Source: Certhia americana
Taxonomy: Eukaryota > Chordata > Aves > Passeriformes > Certhiidae
DNA length: 64,000 nucleotides
Assembly: GCA_018697195.1 (NCBI GenBank)
Contig: CM031858.1
Location: 92,041,120 to 92,105,119, forward strand
Reading direction: 5' to 3'
Under the pieces are notes generated by a model. It did not search any database. It was not told the origin of the DNA and was given only the letters and a program-made list of their open reading frames with translations. A program made the translations under genes and the position numbers. Every line of letters starts with the position of its first letter. Positions within the stretch are counted from its first letter, which is position 1. Positions 26,101 to 41,100 of the stretch are shown here, piece by piece.

Positions 26101-29100
26101 TAGAACCTATATACAAGTAAATGATTTAAACTTTTTTTTTTTTTTTCCACAAGAAGCCCTTAAACACAATTTTAAGTAGGTTAAAAAGAATAAGGATTAA
26201 AATAAAACTAAAACCTATGCTTATTTCTATTGCCAAGAATTCCATACCCACTTTCAGTGCTACTACAAGTATACCCCACTTCATTCATGGAAAACACTCC
26301 CACAGAATCTCTTTTCTCACTTTCTTCACCAAGAGAAGACATCAAAATGCTTACTCTTATTCAGTGCATGCACTCATATTCAGTGCATGGAGAAATAAAG
26401 ACAACCCCATAAAAATCTCACAGACATGCCACATTCAAACAAATTCAAACAAACTCTAAAAGGCTAGGAATGACTGGATAGGTCACTAGGTTTTATTGCA
26501 TTAGGAGATACTGTCTTCACTACTGGGACAGGGGATTTGAAGTACCCACTTTACAATAAGGAGTGGGGGATTAGTATTCTGTGCCAGAGGCCTCTACACT
26601 GCCAGAGGCAAGACATAAGTACACAGGAACACTACAGCTCAGATACTGCCTTATGAAGAATGGTAATTTTCTGGCAGGGGCTCAAGACCTGCTGCTCATA
26701 ACTCATTAAGATGTGGCATTTTTGGTGCAAGCCCCATGTCTTACTTCTCCTTGTCTCTGTAAAGATTTCTCTGTTTGGAACATGGCTTCTGTTTAGGGCA
26801 CCCGAGACAACAACCATCACTGCTGTGTTCTGATTTATGGTGAAGCTCTGTATTATGCCAACTGTGAAATAAACTCTGGGCAATCAATAAGTAATTAAAG
26901 CAGAAGTAATGGTTGGGACATAAGTGAGAGTACAAAGTGCAGCTACAATCTAATTACAACAATTTGATCCAGAAAAAGTGTCCCTCTGGGCAGCAAAGTT
27001 TATTGGTGGAGATGCAAGCTTCTGGGGCATATTTGCCAACAAATATGTTGGACACATGCTGAGCATCCTCACCCCTCCCAAAAGCTGAATTGCTTAATCT
27101 GCCCTCTGGATAGAGTGACAAAACTGTCTGCAAATTCCTTCTATATCCCTCATGTTCATCTGCACATGGGCTCTCCCTGAAGACGATTTTACATTACCTC
27201 AATTGTATCTTGGTGAGCAACATCAAAATAACAAGGTCCATCCATTCACACCCAAACTGCAGAATCATATGTTCAGACTTCTTTTCATAACCTAAAGACA
27301 CACTATATTCTTAAATACCAAATTTATTTGAAATTTTAGGTCTGCTAAAAGTGGGTGCTGGAGCCTTAAGGTTCGTGAAGCCAGAGCCAGAGACATGATC
27401 AGGGCAGACGTCAAAAATTACATGACCTGTTTGAGCAGGCGCATCAGTTTACGTCATTGTAAAGAAAATGAAGCCCCTGAGGTTGCAGCTGACTAGTTTT
27501 GGGAGAGAATCTAGTATGAGGCTGTTTGGGGTTTTCCTTTTAGCTGAGGTAGAGTGCCTAAATGCTCTTTCCATCCCCTAATTAGCAGTCTGCTATGTGC
27601 ACTCAAGATAGCATGAGCACTCCAGAAGCCATTAATTGTTATTGTTAACTATACATCCAATTTTGTTTCCAGAGCAATTTTTCACTAAATTTATCTTGCC
27701 TGTCCATAAGAAATTATGTTTTAGAGAATTGCATGAAAGTTACAGCATTAACTTGATTAAACATCTGGCAGAGGACTGCGCCCACTGTGGAACTGAATGT
27801 GAAGTAGAAATAAATTATGTTACTCATCCATTCCTCTGTAGAATATTACACATATTGAGAATTTAAATATATCTGTCACAATCAAGTAAAGAGTAACACT
27901 TTCTTGGATATAAAATATTCTTTTTATTTACTTGAAAAGGGACTCTATTCACATATGAAAGGGAAATTTCAGGTCAGGAAGAGAGGACAACTGTTTCTTA
28001 CAGCTTGATCTGTGCATATGTTATTACAGGATATGAAAGATTATTAGCCTTGGGCACATTTATGAACCTCTTTCCTAGATTCAGATTATAGGCATGAGGT
28101 TTCTGAAGCATGTATTGTTGTCTTAGTGTATCATACAAATGATAGGAAAAAAATCCCTTTTGATCCTTATGTAATAAAAATACAAATTAAAAAAAATCAC
28201 CTCTCATGAACAACATTGTCAGAATACCAGTAAAACAGATTACAGTAATGCCATCAGTTATGTCAGAAGGGACTAATTCTGAGGCATTCTGACCTCCTCC
28301 CTGTGAGGACAGTTTGCTGCTTCAGAAAATTTCTGTCTCTCTGCTAGAGCACAGCAGACTAGGGTGAGAGCTTTACCAGTGGAATCAACCCATTCCTGCT
28401 TCATTTTAATTTGTTAATTCAAGAAGCTCAGCTAAGCAACAGTACACTTTCCTTCCTGGGTATTTTAACTCTTGCAGATGAGAGAAATAGGAAGTGAAAA
28501 CAAAAGCAGATGGCAACATCATTATCCCTTCTTTTTCCTTACTCCTTTTCTGATCAAATTTTCCATCTGCTTCCAGTTGCCTCTACTCTTGGTTTATTTT
28601 AACTTCATTCACCATTGCTCGCTTTCAGCCAAATACTCCTGTCTCTGAGAGATACAGAGTGCTTTTTGCTGCCTCCTGTGATGCCTAAAAGAAGAACTCT
28701 CTCTCTCCCTCTCTTTTGACTGACACTGCCACTCACTTCGGCTTCCATTTAGAGACATGCCATTTGGTATAAGCAGTTTCACAAAAATGTCAAATTTCAC
28801 CTTAAATTAGAGTCTTTATCACCTTGCCTCCTGAGTTCCCTGCCTCTCAATTACTTAGCAGCAATGCTTCTACCTTGTTCTATATCATTATGTCTCAGCT
28901 TAATTTCATAAATGACTCTGGTACATGACCTGTGGACTTAATCACGCAATTCAGCTCCTCTGAACTCTGTAGAATCCTAGAGAGAATCATAGAAGTGAAG
29001 CAGTGCTGAGGGACACGAGCTGCAATACTGGAGCACATGCATGAAGAATAAATTAAAGTGGAGAGTCCTTGGAGATGCAATCAGGAGACTTTAAGCACTA

Positions 29101-32100
29101 GAATTAGTGGTCATATGATAAAGTGAGAGAAAAAAAGAGAAACTGTGTGAGGGAGGGAACAAAAGAGAAAGGAAGAAAACGAGGGGAAATATTTATTTAG
29201 TTATATGGTATAAGCAACTGCTAGTAATAAATATTGCACCTTAATTGCAATTTTTGATATTGCAGCTTACCCTCAATAGCCAATTTGAGATCAGTCAGTG
29301 TAGTTCGAACTCTGGATATAACAAGTTGCATCCGGTCAATTTCTTGACGGAGAAATATGTTTATGGGCTGAAAAGCTCCCATCTTTTGAAGTTGGCCTTT
29401 CACCTAAAAAAGAATAGTGCAATGCTTATAAAATCTAATCTCCTGTTTCCCATGCAATAATTTTTGAAAGCAAAAACATTTTCAGTAAAGAAACATTTTC
29501 GTATCAGATGGCCATTCAAGTCCAGTGCCAACTGTAAGATTTAGCACACTGCGACTCATTAGCTTACCAGAATGAGCTCCTCCATCATTTGAAGGGAAAG
29601 TTCCCTCTTTTTGAAGGGACACAGCAGTTCCTTCTGTCCTTGTTAGGCTGCAGGGTCTTAGATCTTAAAATAAAAAAACCCACATGCCATACAAAAGCAC
29701 TATTTGATGGTAAGTTCTTTGTATTCCCAAATTGTGCTGGGTGAACTTTCTCACCTTCTCTTGCCCTGCTGAGCTGAAATAATGCAACAAATGGAGTTCC
29801 ACTTAGCAAGCACAATGATATGTAAAAGCTGCTACGTTCAGTAGCATGTGACTTGTTCCTGAGATGAGATGTTCGTAGATACATTACTAGAGAGGCAAGA
29901 TTGCCAGAAATAATACAGATGCCACAGAAATCTGTTACACCATTATGTGCACCGTTTTGCAAATAGAAGACTTTGGTCTTTCTAGTTTTTGAGGATAACA
30001 GTTTTTCTGAAATTCAACAGAGAATATTTTCAAAACAGAATCCGTTGTCTGTGTTGGTTAAGGACATGTAATAATAACAGTAGCAATAGCATTTCCTCTC
30101 CCACTTTTGCATATGATGTGTATGGAATGTGCTTCAGACATGCCCTGCATGTTCCATATATATCAAACATCACTGTATACTACAGTGCATGAGAGAGGAT
30201 TTAGTGGCACCTGCAAAAATCATGGTGCCTACACCCCACACAGTATCAGAATTCTTGATTTTTCAAACTTTCAAGTTGTTCCCTGCTTTTAGAAAGCCAA
30301 TTGCTCATATATCTCATTGTATACATTATTATGTATACTATACAATTTATACAAGTAATGAACATTAATAAACATTTAATTATTATCATGAATAGAAAAT
30401 TTCTGCAAGATGAATATCATACAGCAGATGAGTAGTTATAACCACTTGTATAAATATGCAAATGACTTGACAATTTCCAAATCTTAAATTTCAACTCCAA
30501 GCCAAATAAAATACTCTTTCTCAGCTTTCTATGCTATCCTCTTTGGGAGACAGCTATCAGCAAGGTTATACATCATATTTTAATCACAAGGACCCATGGG
30601 TTTGTCAGACAGAATGTCCAAGAAATAGGTGCCAGCCAATTATGCTAATGCTTTGCAGTGTGACAGTATATTTTACAGACTGAGTTAATACATCTTGCCT
30701 GTGAAAGAGAGAAAAATACTTAAATCAGCTATAACAAGACTAAAGCTGAGACAATAAAGTTTTTGGATAATCCACACAATGAAGTATTCTGATTATTTCA
30801 TACAAAATCCAGGGTAAACTTCTGCTTTCTGAAAAAATCACAGGAATTGGTAATTTTGCTTCTTGACAAAAAGTAAGAATATTTGATTTATTTTTTTCAG
30901 AATACTTAGAAGTCTAGTGCATGCCACTAATAAGAAAGGAATTATACAGAATATAGTCCATTCATTTTATCCTTTAAATAAGAAACACACTTTTTAATTC
31001 TAGTCTACAAAGCATGTGTTCCTTTTGGGGATCATTTAGAGTAAGAATTCTGCCATTTGAGGAAAAATTGTATGGTAAATGTTATTTAAGGGGTTATTTT
31101 CCAAAATATTAATATCTATGAATTTACAAAGAGGACATGAAATAAAGATTCTAAAATATTACTGTGCTGATAATTGTACAGTTTAACAAGTGAATTCTCA
31201 GAACTTATTCTTCTGATTTACTTTCATGCACCTACAAAAATACCTATAAAGTTTTGAAAAATGGAGCCAACAAATAAGCAGAAATTTGCTAACCCAACCT
31301 AGATATGCTCACAGCACTCAGTCTGAGGCACCAAGCATAACCAGATATTAAAACTTAAAAAAAAAAATACTACATACTTCTTACTTTACTGTATACAAAT
31401 GAATCCTGCTATATGGTGAGATTTACTTGGTATGACATAGTGCATTTCTTGGAAATCTTGCTGGTGAGATTTGTTTTCAATACAAGCACATAGTATGATT
31501 AACTAGTTTTGCATTATAATTCTTATCAAGCAATCTGATGACTTACATCCAGTGCTGTATTTATTATGACATAAAGATATAGATACCAACTCTCAGAAAA
31601 AGAACATTAAAAGACTAAACTCATTAACCAAAATAGCTTTTCTGAGATTAATATACTAATTCCATAAAGCCCACTTAGAACATCCCCTTTTCATTATGCA
31701 AACAGCTACCATCTAACATAAAACAATGTGATTTAAGTAAGGAGCTACTAAAATCATAATCTTAACAGCTTTGTCTACATTATTTTGCAATGCATATCTC
31801 TACAGTGTGTCAGATTCCTTTATGCATATTGCTTAACTGTACTCAGGTCACCAGTTTCTTTGTCAGCACATACTTTATAGGACTATAAGTAGAAAAGTAG
31901 TTGCTGAACTCATGCCATGAACATTGATCAAGTTACTGTAGTAGTGACTGCCTATGGTTTTCAGTAAATGCTATTATTTTCAGTCAGACTTAGTTACTTG
32001 CTATATTCTTTGTCAGCAGAAATGGGAAATCCATCACTCTGTAGATGGATAAGCCAAAGCTCTTTTCAAGGGATATCAAGGATATACCCTTTCCTTGTTG

Positions 32101-35100
32101 TACATAAGGAAGCAGACAGTAAAATATGTAGAAAATAGAAGAAGCTCTAGAGCTGAATGACCACTATACCTGATAGTGTTGATAAGTAAACCAGAGACGC
32201 ATTACAGAATCATCTGTGTCAGTGTTTCAGTTCAGACTTTGATGTGTGTTTTTTTTTGGTGGTTTTTTGGTAGTAAAAGAATCTGCACTGAAAACTAGAT
32301 TACAAGCACACAAAGGTCTTAGCTTCAAATTAAACTAACCCAAAAGGGGTGCTTCAGGGACTCTAGGGTACTTCAGTTACTAATGGGTTCAGCCTACAGG
32401 CCCAGACAAGAATTAGACCAAGGCAAATTCCCCAGCAAAACATCTAATAAAGGCCCAGAGTCCTCAGACAAATTCCTATTTTCATGCAGTGCTTGGTACT
32501 GTAGCCATAGCCTTAAAGGAATTACAGCTAAATCAATACTACAAAAAAATATTTAAGGAAAAAAATCACTGCTACTTGATATTCCCTGGAAAGCTGTTTT
32601 TCAAGATGCAAGGATCATTTTCATTGTAAACTTCTCTGTGTGCCAGGCTGACATTTATTCTTGCACCTGTCTTCACTCATGTGGACTGACTGGACCTAAT
32701 CATTTTACCACTAATCTCTCTGTAACCTGTGAGGTGAGACCCAGAAGCAAAAGGGGTCATGAAAGCAGAATTCTTACTCAGAGAAAAATGAGGACAGTTT
32801 TAGGTCTGAAGGAAGGTTCATTTTGCTTTTCCATCACCTGTGTCAAACCACAGGCTGAGAAAGCATGCAAAAGTGACTCGTTTTGTTTCTACTCTTTTGG
32901 GTAAATTACTTGACTGGCGAGAAGCAGCAACAGCAACAACAAAACAACAAAAAAAGCAGCATAAATCATGGGGTAAAATGGTTGTCCTCTTTTGAAAGTT
33001 GTTGAGACTGAAGTCATTGCCGAAGGCTCTTAACTGTAAAAATGAAGGCCTCTCCGTGACAGCCTGAAATTTCTCTGGATTCACAATGTATCAAGAGAAA
33101 ATACAATCCAGAGCTCCGAATGTCAGCAAATAATTGGTTTTGGTACCATCTGTCCCTAACCCAGTCTGTTGGGGTTGTAGCTCTGTGCAAATTCACTCCA
33201 CACTTTCTAAAGGGAGCCGCAAGAACTGATCAAAGGTAGCAAAGGCACCTGCCACTTTCCCTAAAGAGGATTTGCTTTTAATAACCTTCATTGTTTCTAA
33301 AAGTTTTTGTTTCTCTTCTCCACTGATAGTATCTTTATTCCTAGGTTCTCAAAGACTAACATGTCATGGCACTACTGGAGCATAATATTATTCTAAAAGC
33401 AAACCCAAGCTGCACTGCTAGGGCTAATGAGTGTTTCTCTTTTTATTGATCTTTTTCAATGGGTCATGCATATAAACTCTTTTTCTGACACATTCCCTCA
33501 GTCTCTTACAATTTAGGATATTGGTTTTATTTATTTCAGATTTATTAAACTGATTAGTATGTAACAATGTCCTGAATGACCAAATGTTGGCTTAAATTGA
33601 CAAACAACAGAACTCATCTCATTCCCTTTTTTTTTCTCAGATATCACAGGAAATAATTACATAATCCAATTCATTCCTCATACTTGCAAGCATAATTTTA
33701 TTTGCCATATTGTAGCTTCTGCCAAACTGTGTTGCTTCTTCCCTCAGAGAATATCTAAACTCTCCCTTCTTTTCTGCTCTGATCGATGAAATTCTTGATT
33801 ATATGCTAATGAGCATGATATTATTTTTCTATTTTGGTATTTTAGTCCTTTGGGTTTGGGGCTTTTTTCAGGTTATGCAAACTTGCATTTAAAAATTTAG
33901 CTTTCTTTACAGCTCACCCCAGCCATATCCATGCTTTCTAAGAGGTTCCAGAATAATGGAGTGACAGTTCTGATGAGAAACACATTTGATATAGATTTTT
34001 TTTTTCCTTATTGTGTAGATGTGCCCACACTCCTGGCTCAGAAGCAACACAGAAGATGTGGAACTGGGCACTAATGGCAGAAAAGGGAAATTTCCCTACA
34101 ACAAAGAAAGAATTTGTAAAGGCCAAATAAAGTTCTAAGATGTAGGGAATGACACAAGTTCTAAAATGCAGGGGAAGAAACAAAGGGTAGATTCACTAAA
34201 CAGACTGAAGAAAGAAATATTAAAAAATAAGGGTCTGGAAGAAATAATGCCAAATCTCATAACACTACAGAAGTAAAATCTGTAGAAGTTGTAGTGCAGC
34301 TGAGACAGCCAAGGAGATATACAGAGGAATATATTGTTAGCAATAAAAAACTCTTGGAAAATGAACAGGGATATTCCTAGATTGTCCGAGCAAGGGAATG
34401 ACTACCATGTTACAGAAACAAAGTATAATTTTTGGATGGTTCTGTGGAAAAGTACCATGTCATCCATCAGTAGTGCGGACTGAAGAAAAGGTACGTAAAT
34501 AGAGAAGTATGATTAATCGAAGTGAAGTGTAATTCACACATCAAGCTGCACAGAGCGTTAGAAAACTAGATATCCCCAGGAAGAGGTGAACTTCTTACTG
34601 AACTCACACTACTACACTTACTGAACTCAGAATGCATCTACAAGAAATACAGAAGAAAAAAGTAGATCCAACAGCACATCCTCTGTACAAACTCAGATCT
34701 CCTTGGTTGAATCATAAGAGGACAGCTGTCAAGCAAATTAAAGCAAACAAAGCTTTCTTTGAAGCTCATAGAAGATGTAAGAGAAACAGTACTGAAGCAA
34801 AAAAATGTTAATTCTTATAATTAATTCATTGCAATGATGATTGCTTATAAGAAAATTAAACCCCTCATGTGATTGGCAGATCATGAGAAAAGATAATAGT
34901 TTGTCATGCTGCTTGGTGATGAGAGTGAAAGAGCAATGAAAACAATTGGTGGTGATTTTTTTTAATACACTCACATGAAACAGTATGTATTATACCCAAA
35001 TGCAGCAATGAAATAGAGAGAGACCAGTTAAGAGTGAAGGAGAAATGTCCAAAAGGACCCCTTCAGACCCTTTGCCCTTAACTACAGTCCCTGGCTCCAA

Positions 35101-38100
35101 AACTGGTGGTCTCCAAAGCTAAGACTTGATGAAGTGACTGAAAAGGGGAGGCATCTGCTAAGTGTGGTTTGTGTGCACAACCTCAGTGAACAAACCAAGC
35201 AGGAAAGTGAATGAGCCTAAGATGAAGCAAAAGAAATCCCAGAGAAAAACAGTATTTGTTCAAACCATTTTGAAGTGAAATTTGGATTAGACAAGTGTGT
35301 GTACATTTAACATGACTAAAAGGTACTGCACAGATTTCCCAGGGGCAAAACCTGAGGTTAAACTACCCCCTGGTTACAATGTAAAGTGCAGTAAGTACTA
35401 TTGATGTTTTCTAAGTATTACAAATCCTCCAGGAGAAAAAAAAGTTGCAGTTTAAAAGGGAATGAAAGAATAGTCCTTAGAAGAATTTAGCAAGAATATT
35501 GTAAAAACCTAGCTCAATACACATATTAAAAATATGGCAAAAGCATACATGCTATCCAGGCATTCAGTATTTTACTGCTACTGTAAACTGAAAAATAAAA
35601 TAAATCAAGGAGCTGAATGAAAATAGAAGAATTTAGTTTCATAGAAAAGCTTTACTCTGATTGGAAGCATAAGGGAAGAGGACTGAAGACAATTTAAGGT
35701 GTAAATGCTAGTTGTAGATCTAACATGAAAACTATTACATTTATTAAATTATGAATTATTATTACACTTACTAGATTTAATTCTATTTTCTATTTCTAAT
35801 ATCTATTCACTACTAAATAATAATATGAAAATTAGAAAACTGACTCCTTTCTTAAACAAATTCTACAAGAAGTTATTTATATACTATCACTAAGAATAAC
35901 TCAATAAGAAGTTGACAAAGAAGGAGAGATGCAAACAGGATGGATCAAAAATAACAATATGGAGATAGATGGTAGGAAAGATCACCAAAAAATGTTGCAG
36001 ACCCTAAGTAGCTTGACAACAGGGGAATGAAAAGAGAAGTTCCAAGGTGAATTATGACAGTACAAAAGTAGTTATTCATACAAGACATATTAAATCTGAG
36101 ATTAATAGTAGAAGGGAAGACAGGAAATATTGCTGGGGCCCCACGACTATTAGTTGTTACTTAGGCAGACATTCCAAGTTGGCCAGAGAAGAAAATAAAG
36201 CAAGCATAGTAAGTTGAATTTGTACTGAGCATTTTACAAGCTTCAACTACAACCGGGGGAAAAAAAGGCACTACAGAATTGTAAAGAATAAAATCATGGA
36301 AATGGGGGGTTTTCAACATTTACTGTTCATGAAATACTTTTCAAGACAGCAGAACCTACTTATAAACTGATGATACAAGAGTCTCTATGCTGGATTTTTC
36401 CATTTTGGGACTCTTAATTAAAAACGCAAGAAAAGATTGACAAAGATACCTCTTATGGCTCAGACCCCAAAAAATCTGGAGTTTGAAAAGGTCAGTGATA
36501 AAATTCACTCTTCATCAGGATGGTGTCATAATGGGAGTAGGTAAATTGAATGCTGTAACCACTAAAGGATTGCCAGTCCTCCAGAAAGAAGCACCAGGCT
36601 CCTTCTGTATGCTACTAAGGAGAGTAAGAACTTTTGTAAGCCTTTATTGGGTCTTCTGAGTTAAGGTGACTGATTATGTGGATTCTGGCATTTGAAATAT
36701 ATATTTCTGATGTAGGAATATTTTAGATATTAAACCAAAACCGACTTATACATGCCTAAGCATAATTTTAAGAGCATTTTAAAACACATGCCAGTTAGAT
36801 TTAAGAAGCACAATAAAACTTATAAAACATGAATGTATATACATGCATACACAAAACATCTGTTGCACAAAGTAGCACATACCTCATGAGGGTTATAATC
36901 TGGAGGTAGCTTCTCTAGCATCTCATCAGCAAGACGCTGCACCACTGCTTCACGGGTTTCTCCCCCTCTAGTACTGCTGTCTTTGGGCTGGATGCTCACT
37001 ATGGTGCTAAATGTCTCATTAGCCAGGTTGGTCTGGTAAGTTATATCTGCATTAGGGTGAAGTCCAAATACCTTAAAGTAAAAGGTATAAAAATTGGGGG
37101 AGGTGGGAAAAGTGATCTTTCTTTTAAAGGTATATGCATGAAAGAATGCATGAAAATGGACAAACAAGGAAGAAAATTCTCAGCTCCATAAAACAGTAGA
37201 TATGAACAGGTCAGTGGAAGTTCTTCCATTTAAATGACCAAGGATCAAACCCTAATTACACAAAAACATTAACATAGGCTGCATATGCAATAGTGTTTTC
37301 ATTCATATCAGTGGAGGGTTTTTTAACTGATCTCATTATCTTCACATGGATCATGCTGTGGAATACTGTCAAGGGTTGAGAACAGATTGCTTTCCTTTGG
37401 CTCAGACTAGAGCTTGTTGGAAATATCATATGTAGACATTGACCCCTTAGCACTAGTTCTTTGTCTCTATGAGTCTATTGCTGTTGTACCAGCTCAAGTA
37501 GATGCCCCTAATTATATGACCAGTCAACATTTCTAACATGTTTTGTTTTACTCAGACTCTTAGGGTTATAAGGAATGTAGCACAGTGTATAAAATAATGC
37601 CCACATCAGAAGTACCTAAAGATGGTGATTTATTTAGGATATTTTATGGTTTAGCTATTTTTGGTTGACGTTTCCCCCTCTTTACTTCTTCTTCTCCTGA
37701 AATTGAATTATTTTATTTAAGATACAGCTAGCACAGAATTACTGCAAAGCTGCCCTTTGTCTGAATGATAATAGCTTTTTCAGAAACTTCCACTGAAATA
37801 TCAGTAAGTCTATAATTGTCAGATTGACAATTGCAACTCCTCTTCAGGAGAAATTGTAACTTATTTCAGCCATCCTTTAATTATAGCTATTACATATCCC
37901 TTACAAACTTTGAACCACTGATCTGACAATGAAGAAGGCTTGCCCTCAAGCTGAGCACAAAAGCCAAGCAATCTTCTTGTCTCATTTTTCACATTTTTTC
38001 ATATATTCAGTTTTCATATTTTACATTAGAATCAGTATATTGTGAGAAGACACTTCTAGAAACCAGTATCTACATACTCTGATGACAGAATTAAAAGGGA

Positions 38101-41100
38101 AATTTAATATTGTTATACTTGTAAATCCAGAAACTCAGGGACAAGGGATTAAGTGGCTGCACTTTCACCAAAGCCAGAGAAGCTGCACAGATTTACACCA
38201 CTTGAGAATCTTATCCTTACAACAGCACAAAGTACAGACCTAATACCACATTGGAGTGAGGATGTGACTATAATAGTGTGCAGGCAGATTCCAGATGGGA
38301 TTTAATGTTTTGCAAATAATGGTTTACTCAAAATGAATATTTAGAGCTATAAAAGTTGAAAATACCAATGCACTTTATTACTCTCATACTCTATGTGGAA
38401 GGAAATACACTTTTCAAGACACATTCTTTTCTGCTTTTGCTCTTGCACAATGAGGGCTTATTTGTTTGGTTTTGCTCTAGCAGATTTTGTGGCAATATTA
38501 TGGCCCAAGTTAGCAGCATGAAGAATATCTGCTATATCTGTGGATGGAGCCCTAGTTCAAGGGCAAACTTAAACATTGGAGCATTATTAACAAAGACAGG
38601 GAGACATGGGAGACAGCTCTGGTCCTGTGATTTTATGCAAGTGATGTATGAAGAAGAAAGAAAAATGAAACCAGTGGGTGGACTAGTTTTCTGAATGTCG
38701 TTCCTGTATGCCCAAATCTCTCATTCTTTTTGATCCAAAATCTCTGGGAATGTTGTTTAAAAAGAGAATGCTGGATTCTGTCTTTCAGGATTTTCCAGCC
38801 TTATGAATCCTCAAAACCAATTGCTAAAGCTCTACACTCCTCTGAAATCACTCCTCTATCATCCTCTCCTCATCTGGGCAGGGGAAAGAAATAATAACAA
38901 AAAGTCCATGGTCTGAGATAAGAACATGGAGAGACCAATCTCCAGTTATCATCACAGGCAAAACAGACTTGACATGGGGATATTAATTGAATTTATTACC
39001 AATCAAATCAGAGTAGGATCGTGAGATATAAAACCAAATCCTTATAACACCTTCCCTCCCTTCTTCATGGACTCAACTTGATTCCCAAATTCCCTACTTC
39101 CTCCCTCCCATAGGAGCACGGGGAGGCAGGGAGCAGGGAACAGGATTTATTGTCAGTTTATCGCACCCTGTCTCCGACTCCTTCCTCCTCAGGAGCAGGA
39201 CACTGCCCACTCTTTCCCTGCTCCTGCATGGAGTCCTTCCCTCATAAGACAGTCCTCCACAAACCTCTCCAATGGGCTGCAGTTTCTCCTGAACTGCCCC
39301 AGTGTGGGTCCCTTCCACAGGGTGCAGACCTCCAGGAACAGACTGCTTCAACATGGGTCACCTGTGGGATCATAACTTTGGCCAGAAAATCTGCTCCATC
39401 ATGGACTCCTCTCCCCATGGGACCACAGACCTTGCAGGAACCTGTTCCAGCCTGGACTTCTTACAGGGTCACAGCCTCTTTCAGGCATCCATCTGCTCCA
39501 GGGTGGGGTCCTCCAAGGGCTGCAGGATCTCTGCTCTGGCACCTGGAGCACCTCCTTCTGCTCAGTCTTCACTGATTTTGGTGTCTGCAGAGCTGTTCCT
39601 CTGATATATTCTCACTTCTCTCTCTGACTGAAAGTTCACATGCAGCTTTTTATCCTTCATAAATGCATTATCCCAAGGGCACTGCCAACACTGCTGATGG
39701 GCTCAGCCTTGGCCAGCAGTGGATCTGTCTTGGAGCCATCTGACACTGGCCCTCTCACACATGGGGGAAGCTCCTGGCAGCTTCTCACAGAAGCCACTCC
39801 TTAGACCCCTGCTACTGAAAGCTTCCCATGCCAACCCAACACACCGAGTTCAATTGCTTTCCTCAGAAAACAGTGTCCATTCTGCTCAGAGGATGAAATT
39901 TCGTCAAAGGAGCAAGGACACTGCAAGCAGACCAATTCAGTCTTTTTTACTAAAAATGGAAAAGGAATGAATCAAGGATACACTGTTCAGACTAGCACAG
40001 TGTCCTTTGTGAAACAAAGAAGATTGGGAGATTGAAAGGTTACAGGTTTTCATAAGCTATTTTGACAGATTTTAGAATGACAGAAGAAAGTCATAGCTTT
40101 CTTCCTAACGAGTGAAAATGTGAAAGACAAAAAGATGTTTGCATTCCTGAACTTGTTTCTATTTACATAAAAGCCAAAGGTAAAATTCTCCTACCTCAAA
40201 CCATACATATAGATTTTTACAGGCATCAAAACACTTTAAAAATACATTGCAGCATTGTGAGATAGGTTCCCAAGTGCTTAAAAGAGCAGATGCATGAAAG
40301 CAGCACCTGAAATCTGATAGAGCCATGGTTCGTACACTAATAAGAATCACTTCATGAGCTGGACTCAAATGGGTTCCACAGATGCATTATCATGTCTGCA
40401 TTTACTCTTACCTGGAAAAGGTACATCATTGCTGGCACAAATACCTTTGCATTCTGGTTTCACTATCTTCAGAAATTCAGAACTTTCAAGCTTATTTTAT
40501 GACCTTGGAAACTTCTCACCCTCTCAGCCAGCACATTATCAGTGAGTGAAAACCAGTTTTTTCTGTTCCACTCCATCTATTTCATTTTAATAGAACTGAT
40601 TTCCAATGGCATTTATCAACTTAATAGAAATGAGACAGAAATCTAGACCATTCACTTCTGTTTCAATTTTCCTGAGCATTTTCTTCTATTTCAGTTTTTA
40701 CCTAACTCCATCATGTGTGCCTGTACTGGAGGGAACAGAAAATCACCATCCTCCAGTCACAGTGACAGCTGTGATAGGCACACATTGGGTCATGTAAAGT
40801 TGGTTACAACCTGCACCCTACCCCATCAATTCATGACAACATGCATAGTTTTCTGTTGTCAAAATGGAACAAACTTCCAATTATAACTTGCAAAATACCA
40901 TAGGGCTTCTTTAATTTCATTATTTCTCAGATTGTATGTCTGCTCAATCCCATACAAAATTGTGAAACCATGAAATAGTTTGGTTAGGAAGGGACCTCTG
41001 AGGGTCATCTAATCCAAATCACCTGCTCTAGCAAGGGCAGATAGACCAGTTTAGAGTGTCCAGTTGGGATTTCAATGTCCACAAAGATGAGACTCCACAA

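Larger units (their letters stand above)
20707..29270 (-). other. Dynein intron, 8.6 kb (longest in the window)
   Basis: This intron is AT-rich. It contains a 24-base tandem duplication with inverted arms (21591-21630), a CA microsatellite (25332-25372) and a 12-base-pair perfect hairpin (26030-26059). Numerous open frames under 120 codons show no family motif. No other gene is visible. Confidence 0.7.

Noticed and set aside
29585..29962. 125-codon minus-strand open frame near a dynein exon
   Set aside because: No dynein motif, no suitable splice phase, and the dynein exons on both sides already join directly.
39150..39575. 141-codon plus-strand open frame
   Set aside because: It runs through the LTR-type repeat units, has no family motif and no start or splice context.
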